Position numbers and translations under genes: made by a program
Notes under the pieces: model-generated
Database searches by the model: none
What the model was told of the DNA's origin: nothing
Seen by the model: only the letters and a program-made list of their open reading frames with translations
Shown here: in pieces, positions 59,196 through 64,000 of the stretch
Position numbering within the stretch: position 1 is the stretch's first letter
Layout of the letters: each line of letters starts with the position of its first letter
From: Triatoma infestans
Taxonomy: Eukaryota; Arthropoda; Insecta; Hemiptera; Reduviidae
Length of the DNA stretch: 64,000 nt
Direction: 5' to 3'
Assembly: GCA_011037195.1 (NCBI GenBank)
Contig: JAAEAF010014486.1
Coordinates: forward strand, 95,637-159,636

Positions 59196-62100
59196 CTACG
59201 TTGTAAAGCGTACTGGCCGCCTGATGGTCCTCGATGGTCTAGTTGACCGTTGTTCGCTTTCCTCATCGTTGGCGGTGGAAGGTTCTTGTGAATCCTGTTG
59301 ATTCTCCTCTAATAAGTATGCTGGCTTAAGTCGGTCCAACGAAATCCTATCTTCCCTGCCGGGTAGCTGCAATGTAGCAGTTTTGTCATCCCGTTTGAGC
59401 ACTAGGTACGGTCCGGAATAAGGTGGTGTCAGTGACTTCCTGTCAACCTCTTCTCGTAAGAACACGTGAGTGCACTTGTCCAGGTCCGGGCTGACAAAAC
59501 ATTTTGCTTGCGTTGGACTGATGGTTCGTGTCCATTCTTGCCGTAACAGTTGCAAACTGGCGTCTGCTAGTTCTTGAGTTCGAGGAGGCATGAATATTTC
59601 TCCGGGCAAACGTAGTGGCTGTCCCAAAACTGCCTCTGCTGCGCTTAGCCCGGTTGTTCTTCTTAGAGCCGACCTTAGTCCTAGCAGGACTGTAGGCAAG
59701 GTCTTTGTCCATTTGCTGGCCTCTTCCAGCCTTGTTCTTAGTGCGCTTTTCAGAGAACGGTGCCATCTTTCTACCATTCCATTACTTTGTGGGTGGTAAG
59801 CCGTTGTTCTCAGATGTGTGATCCCTAGTAGTTGCGCTAGCTGGTTGAAAAGCGTCGACTCGAATTGCCTTCCTCTATCAGTTGTTAGACGGACTGGTAC
59901 TCCATATCGAGCTATCCAGTGGCGGTAGAAGGCCTCTGCCACAGCGGTAGCTGTGATGCTAGTTAGAGGTATAGCTTCCGGCCAACCAGTCGCTCTGTCG
60001 ATCATCGTAAGTAGGTATTCTTTCCCGTCCGATGGTGGGAGTGGTCCAACTAAGTCCAGATGAACGTGCTCAAACTTCTTGGACGGCTTGAAGGTCCCAA
60101 ACGGTGTTGAGGTGTGCCGATTGATCTTGGCCCGTTGACAGGGTATGCAGTGTTTTGCCCAAGTTGCTATGTCTTTTTCCATGTTTGGCCAGAAGAATCT
60201 AGCGGTCACCAGCTTCCTTGATGCTCTGATCCCTGGATGGCTAAGGTTGTGCAGATGCTCGTAGATTGGCTTCCTTAATTCACCTGGTACGTATGGCCTG
60301 GGTGTTCCCTTTGTAGGCTCGCAGAAAAGACTGTAGTCGGCACCAGGTACTGGAATTAGCTGCAGGCGAAGAGTCTCCCTTTTTTCTTCGGCATCAATTT
60401 CTTTGTCCACCTTTTGAGCTTCAGCGAGATTCTGAAAGTTATTCAGTACGGTCACTTCTGCAATCCTAGATAAAGCATCAGCCACGGTGTTGTCTTCTCC
60501 CCGCTGGTAGCGTATATCCGTGGTAAATTGAGAGATGTAGTTTAGTTGCCGTAATCTCCGGGGGCACAAGGTCTTGTTGCTCTGTAGCATTGCATACGTC
60601 AGCGGCTTGTGGTCAGTGTATATGAAGATGTTCCTTCCTTCAATCATGGGTCGGAAGTAGCGTATTGCTTCATACACTGCCAAAAGCTCTCGGTCATAGG
60701 TGCTGTAGTTCTGTTGCGCCTTGTTGAACGCTTTAGAGAAGAATCCCAACGGCTGTAGTGTGTCATCTTCCTGTTGCTGCAGCACTGCTCCCATGCCGAT
60801 GTTGCTGGCGTCGCAAGCTAATGAAAGCTGATAGTCCGGTGAAGGATGTGCTATGCATGCTGCATTTGCAAGGTCCTCCTTGGTCTTCTCATAGGCCGCT
60901 TCTGCTTCACTTGACCACACTATAGGCGTTTTATCCTTGCGTTTAGCGTGGTGAAGATATTTGTTGAGCTCCCGCTGGGTGGTTGCCGCATTAGGAAGGC
61001 ACCTCCTGTAGAAGTTTACCATCCCAAGAAATCTCCTTAGCTCATGGATGGTGGCCGGTTTCGGTAGTTCCCGAATAGCGTGCACCTTCTCCTGGAGTGG
61101 GCAGATCCCTTCTGGTGATACAGTGTACCCCAGGAAGCTGACTATCGGTTGTCCTAGTACGCATTTGTCGGTCCTTAACGTCAGCCCTCGCTCACTTAGA
61201 CGCTGGAACACTATTTTTAGGTGTTCTTCGTGTTCTCTTTCATCCTTGGATGCAATGAGTATATCATCTACGTAGACGAACACGAAAGGTAGGTCTCTAA
61301 AAATATGGTCCATGTATCGTTGAAATGTCTGGGCTGCGTTCCTTAAACCGAACGTCATCTTGACAAACTCGAATAGGCCAAATGGAGTAATTATAGCCGT
61401 CTTCGGGATGTCTTCTTCTGCCACTGGTATATGATGGTACGCCTTATTTATGTCTAAAGCTGAATAAACTTTAGTACCGTATAGCTGGATCGTGAAGTCG
61501 TGCAAGTTAGGCACGTTGTAACGGTCAGGCACGGTCTTGCTATTTAGCAGGCGGTAGTCACCGCAAGGGCGCAATGTTCCATCCTTCTTTCCAACCACAT
61601 GCAGTGGGCTAGCCCATGGGCTCTTAGATGGTCGACAGATACCGTCATTCATCATCTGCTGGAATTCCTCCTTAACAGCTTTATACTTGTCCGGCGGCAA
61701 TCTCCGCGCATGGCTGCATACTGGAGGTCCTGACGTTTCAATGTGATGAAATATCCCGTTGGTCTTGGGTACCTTATGCGAACCAACCATCGTTAAGGCA
61801 GGAAACTGTAGCAGCAATTCCCTGAATGGTACGTGCGGTGGCACAGTTGATAGTTCTTGCAGCTCTACGACTTCTATGGCACCTATAGTCGTGAGCCCTG
61901 TAATCTTGTCAATTAGACAGCGCTGGGCCAAATCAACCACCAGATTGCTTCCGGCGAGAAAGTCTGCCCCAAGAATGTGCTGTGTGACGCTGGCCACAAT
62001 GAAGTCCCACACGAACAGTCGGCGTAAGCCGAAATCCAAGCTCCTCCTTTGTTCTCCATAGGTTGGTATTGGAGTGCCGTTAGCCGCATACAGGCTGAAT

Positions 62101-62306
62101 CCTGGATCTCGTTCCCTGGCCTTGTTACAGTTGGGGATGATGGATATCGCCGCGCCAGTGTCCACCAGGTATCTTGTCCCTGTTTTTATGTCAGTTACGA
62201 AGAGGCGGCGGAATTTATTAGCGGTAGCGGCTTCCGCCTTCCCGTCTACCGCGTCAAATTTGTTGACGGCTGGCTGGTGTTTCCCCAGTTGCAAGGTTTC
62301 TTGCAC
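59196..62306 (-). CDS. Gypsy Pol polyprotein (protease, RT, RNase H, integrase), intact
   Basis: 1036 codons without a break. Protease DTGAAISIIP at about residue 47; RT catalytic YVDDILIA at about 343; RNase H with a YTDHKPLTYAML block at about 560; integrase HHCC zinc domain (SHPG...HCIPCQ) at about 685-720; DDE core at about 746, 808 and 843 (LDLVGP, TTDRGRQF, MVERWHR). No chromodomain is visible; the C-terminus is basic. The frame has no usable start context at its left edge and overlaps gag, so it is probably expressed by frameshifting. Length and domain order are those of a full Metaviridae Pol. Confidence 0.95.
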   Translation of the reverse strand: MQETLQLGKHQPAVNKFDAVDGKAEAATANKFRRLFVTDIKTGTRYLVDTGAAISIIPNCNKARERDPGFSLYAANGTPIPTYGEQRRSLDFGLRRLFVWDFIVASVTQHILGADFLAGSNLVVDLAQRCLIDKITGLTTIGAIEVVELQELSTVPPHVPFRELLLQFPALTMVGSHKVPKTNGIFHHIETSGPPVCSHARRLPPDKYKAVKEEFQQMMNDGICRPSKSPWASPLHVVGKKDGTLRPCGDYRLLNSKTVPDRYNVPNLHDFTIQLYGTKVYSALDINKAYHHIPVAEEDIPKTAIITPFGLFEFVKMTFGLRNAAQTFQRYMDHIFRDLPFVFVYVDDILIASKDEREHEEHLKIVFQRLSERGLTLRTDKCVLGQPIVSFLGYTVSPEGICPLQEKVHAIRELPKPATIHELRRFLGMVNFYRRCLPNAATTQRELNKYLHHAKRKDKTPIVWSSEAEAAYEKTKEDLANAACIAHPSPDYQLSLACDASNIGMGAVLQQQEDDTLQPLGFFSKAFNKAQQNYSTYDRELLAVYEAIRYFRPMIEGRNIFIYTDHKPLTYAMLQSNKTLCPRRLRQLNYISQFTTDIRYQRGEDNTVADALSRIAEVTVLNNFQNLAEAQKVDKEIDAEEKRETLRLQLIPVPGADYSLFCEPTKGTPRPYVPGELRKPIYEHLHNLSHPGIRASRKLVTARFFWPNMEKDIATWAKHCIPCQRAKINRHTSTPFGTFKPSKKFEHVHLDLVGPLPPSDGKEYLLTMIDRATGWPEAIPLTSITATAVAEAFYRHWIARYGVPVRLTTDRGRQFESTLFNQLAQLLGITHLRTTAYHPQSNGMVERWHRSLKSALRTRLEEASKWTKTLPTVLLGLRSALRRTTGLSAAEAVLGQPLRLPGEIFMPPRTQELADASLQLLRQEWTRTISPTQAKCFVSPDLDKCTHVFLREEVDRKSLTPPYSGPYLVLKRDDKTATLQLPGREDRISLDRLKPAYLLEENQQDSQEPSTANDEESEQRSTRPSRTIRRPVRFTT

Positions 62307-63040
62307 TTTGTGGCCTTCTCCTGGAACTTATTGTGGTAGTAGCAAGAACCGTTCTTGGAAGCTCCTTGGTCACGGTTACGAGACCTACTTCTTCCTCGGT
62401 TGCCGCACTGTATGGTAGTGGCCAATGTAGAAAATTGCTCGTGCAAATCTTGTATTTGCTTCTCCAGTCGAGCAAGCCTGTCGCCGTTATTATCCATCAC
62501 AGCGTGAACTGAGGTGTTGGAATCTACCTCCATTACCTTGTCTGCCACAGTGGCCAACTTGTCTAAGTCCTCCTGCTCTATAGCGGCCAGAATCCCTCTC
62601 ACTCTCTGCGGTAGTGCTCTCAGCCAAACGGTGCGTAAGACGCCTTCCGACATCGATGTACCAGCTTGGTTTTGCATGTGTCGCAACAGCTGTGAAGGAG
62701 TCATGTCGCCAAGCTGTGTCTGTTCCAGAAGCCTTAGTATCCTTTTTTCCTGGCTTTGACTGTAGATAGATATCAGCTTCTCCTTTACTGATGTGTAAGG
62801 CTCTGGGCCAGGTGACTGCACTGAACCGGCTATTTGAGTTAGCACCTGGTATGGTAGCTGACCAACAAGGGCTTGAAATCTTCCAGCCTCGCTCTTGATC
62901 TTGTAGGCCCCAAATAAAGCTTCTATCTGAAGGAACCATAATGATGGATTTTCCTCCCAGAACTGGGGCAACTTGACGAGGCTTACGCCCTCTGTGTCCG
63001 GAGCAGGCCCGAGCGGTGTATACTTCGCTTCAGTCACCAA
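62246..63040 (-). CDS. Gypsy Gag, intact (264 residues)
   Basis: N-terminal WEENPSLWFLQIEALFGAYK is the capsid start shared by CsRn1/Kabuki-type elements. Middle: RILRLLEQTQLGDMTPSQLL. Near the C-terminus CYYHNKFQEKATKCKKPC is a C-x2-H-x9-C-x3-C knuckle instead of the usual CCHC, a hallmark of this clade. It overlaps pol by 61 nt. It starts 5 nt inside the primer-site region on minus. Confidence 0.93.
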   Translation of the reverse strand: MVTEAKYTPLGPAPDTEGVSLVKLPQFWEENPSLWFLQIEALFGAYKIKSEAGRFQALVGQLPYQVLTQIAGSVQSPGPEPYTSVKEKLISIYSQSQEKRILRLLEQTQLGDMTPSQLLRHMQNQAGTSMSEGVLRTVWLRALPQRVRGILAAIEQEDLDKLATVADKVMEVDSNTSVHAVMDNNGDRLARLEKQIQDLHEQFSTLATTIQCGNRGRSRSRNRDQGASKNGSCYYHNKFQEKATKCKKPCNWGNTSQPSTNLTR

Positions 63041-63044
63041 TTAT

Positions 63045-64000
63045 TGTATTACTTGTGTGGACGAAGGCTAGAGTCCAGTATACAAAATTATTCTTTTCAC
63101 CACTCGAGTGCGTGCGTGTTTGGTGGTCCTGAAAAGGGCTGGCTACAATTATGTAGGCACAGCAATGTTCTTAGCCGCAGTGGTGTTCACACGTCACTCG
63201 GTGGCCCTGAACAGGGCCGGCTACAAATATGTCGGCACAGAATCACTAACGGCGCGCCCCGTGGGGAAACCAGACAGTTGGGGTGGCCCTGAAAAGGGCC
63301 GACCTCAATGTTTGCCAAAGTGAATTATGCGCCTGCTCTAATAAGGACACTACGCCAACCCACAGAAAGTGATATGAGATGCCCTGAAAAGGGCCATGAG
63401 CTTGTAACAGGCAACCGGCTTTGGGAGCCCCGGCAGTGTGGCCAGCACCCCGATAAACCCCTGTACCAATTAGACCTGTTCCTTGCTCCACCTCGAACTG
63501 TGGTGGCGTGAGCGATTCTCTTGCCTCTGTAGCCGGTGTAGTCGTGCTAGTGCGGCTCGGTCTTCAGCACTCTCTTCTCTCTCCAGCAAATGTTTATCAA
63601 AAAAGTGATGTATTTATGTTGGTCCGGCCAGTGCAATTGTTGGCTGCTACAGAGATTTCAATCAGCTTGTAAGTAAGGCCAGGCAGTAATCTTCCGGCTA
63701 GAGTTAGTTGTTTCTTCTTTAAAGTTTTTTCAATACTGTTGCGGACCCGGCCGACTGTGTCGTTTATAAAGCAGAGTCGACCGTGTCGCGCTCTGGCGTT
63801 GCGACGGTGCCGCTATCTCTGTGTCAACCAAAGAACTACACTGCCTTCCCTCGTCTTGAAAAAGACTTTTTTAAATTTTGGGCTATTTGCCTCTTTTCTT
63901 TTTATTTTATTTTTATACAGAACATATATACATAAAAAGATACATTTATTTACAAAATCATGTAGCTGTTCAATTATAAGAAGATATAGTTGGGGTTCCA
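63045..64000 (-). repeat. 5' LTR (right edge cut by the window)
   Basis: Same order as the left LTR, offset 4842 bp, about 20 substitutions and a few small indels. Confidence 0.92.
63125..63395 (-). promoter_or_regulatory. Four histone-type stem-loops in the 5' LTR
   Basis: Copies at 63125-63140, 63203-63218, 63285-63300 and 63380-63395, the same four sequences as in the 3' LTR. All stems are preserved although the flanking LTR has diverged. Confidence 0.7.

Larger units (their letters stand above)
58203..64000 (-). mobile_element. CsRn1/Kabuki-like Ty3/Gypsy retrotransposon, nearly complete, coding intact
   Basis: LTRs 58203-59173 and 63045 to beyond the right edge (about 15 bp missing), about 97-98% identical. 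gag 62246-63040 and pol 59196-62306 are both open and overlap by 61 nt in different frames, implying frameshifting. The polypurine tract (AGGGCGGAGGCA on minus) abuts the 3' LTR; TTGGTGAC follows the 5' LTR as primer site. Gag has a CHCC knuckle, the mark of the CsRn1 clade. Confidence 0.92.

Noticed and set aside
1..64000. CRISPR arrays, bacterial operons, origins, rRNA
   Set aside because: No regular direct-repeat array, no Shine-Dalgarno-led gene series and no rRNA-like block; the DNA is eukaryotic.

Overview
This is eukaryotic, almost certainly insect, nuclear DNA: short exons with GT/AG introns, insect-type transposons (R1-like LINEs, Ty3/Gypsy elements, Penelope-like elements, a mariner, a Helitron) and an AT-rich background. 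The order cannot be fixed from the sequence. There are no bacterial genes, no CRISPR array and no free-standing tRNA or rRNA gene.

Two host genes are visible. The first is the 3' half of DNA topoisomerase II (Top2, + strand): 13 exons between 9528 and 50149 that keep one reading frame (697 residues plus stop), starting just after the active-site tyrosine region and running through the C-gate and the charged C-terminal tail. Its introns are swollen by mobile elements to about 40 kb. The second is the 3' end of anamorsin/CIAPIN1 (DRE2 family, - strand): two exons at 50768-50881 and 50962-51083, tail-to-tail with Top2. A frameshifted copy of the penultimate CIAPIN1 exon lies inside the last Top2 intron (44045-44168).

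Layout. 1-9350: a LINE on the - strand abutting a broken Gypsy element, LINE fragments on +, and a non-coding repeat called REP-1 here. 9.5-25.5 kb: first visible Top2 exon, then a very long intron with a decayed Penelope-like element with inverted arms, a truncated LTR element, a 4.7-kb R1-like LINE with an intact 15-bp target-site duplication, and a solo LTR with perfect heat-shock elements. 25.5-34.2 kb: Top2 exons for the tower and C-gate, with a Helitron in one intron. 34.2-50.1 kb: mariner, foldback elements, tail exons, nested inverted-repeat elements and a 5.6-kb Gypsy element in the last intron. 50.1-58 kb: CIAPIN1, a GC-rich retroposon-like block, a perfect 77-bp-arm hairpin, and an inverted-repeat element carrying an unidentified protein. 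58.2-64 kb: a nearly complete CsRn1-like Gypsy element with intact gag and pol, inserted into a Penelope-like element.

The most unusual signals: (1) each LTR of the last Gypsy element carries four histone-mRNA-type 3' stem-loops in the sense direction and no AATAAA downstream of its TATA box; (2) several unrelated inverted-repeat families carry a hammerhead-ribozyme-like core with a palindromic helix III; (3) the 53.2-55.6 kb element pairs such ends with a conserved but unrecognised protein; (4) the solo LTR at 24.1-24.4 kb looks like a heat-shock promoter.
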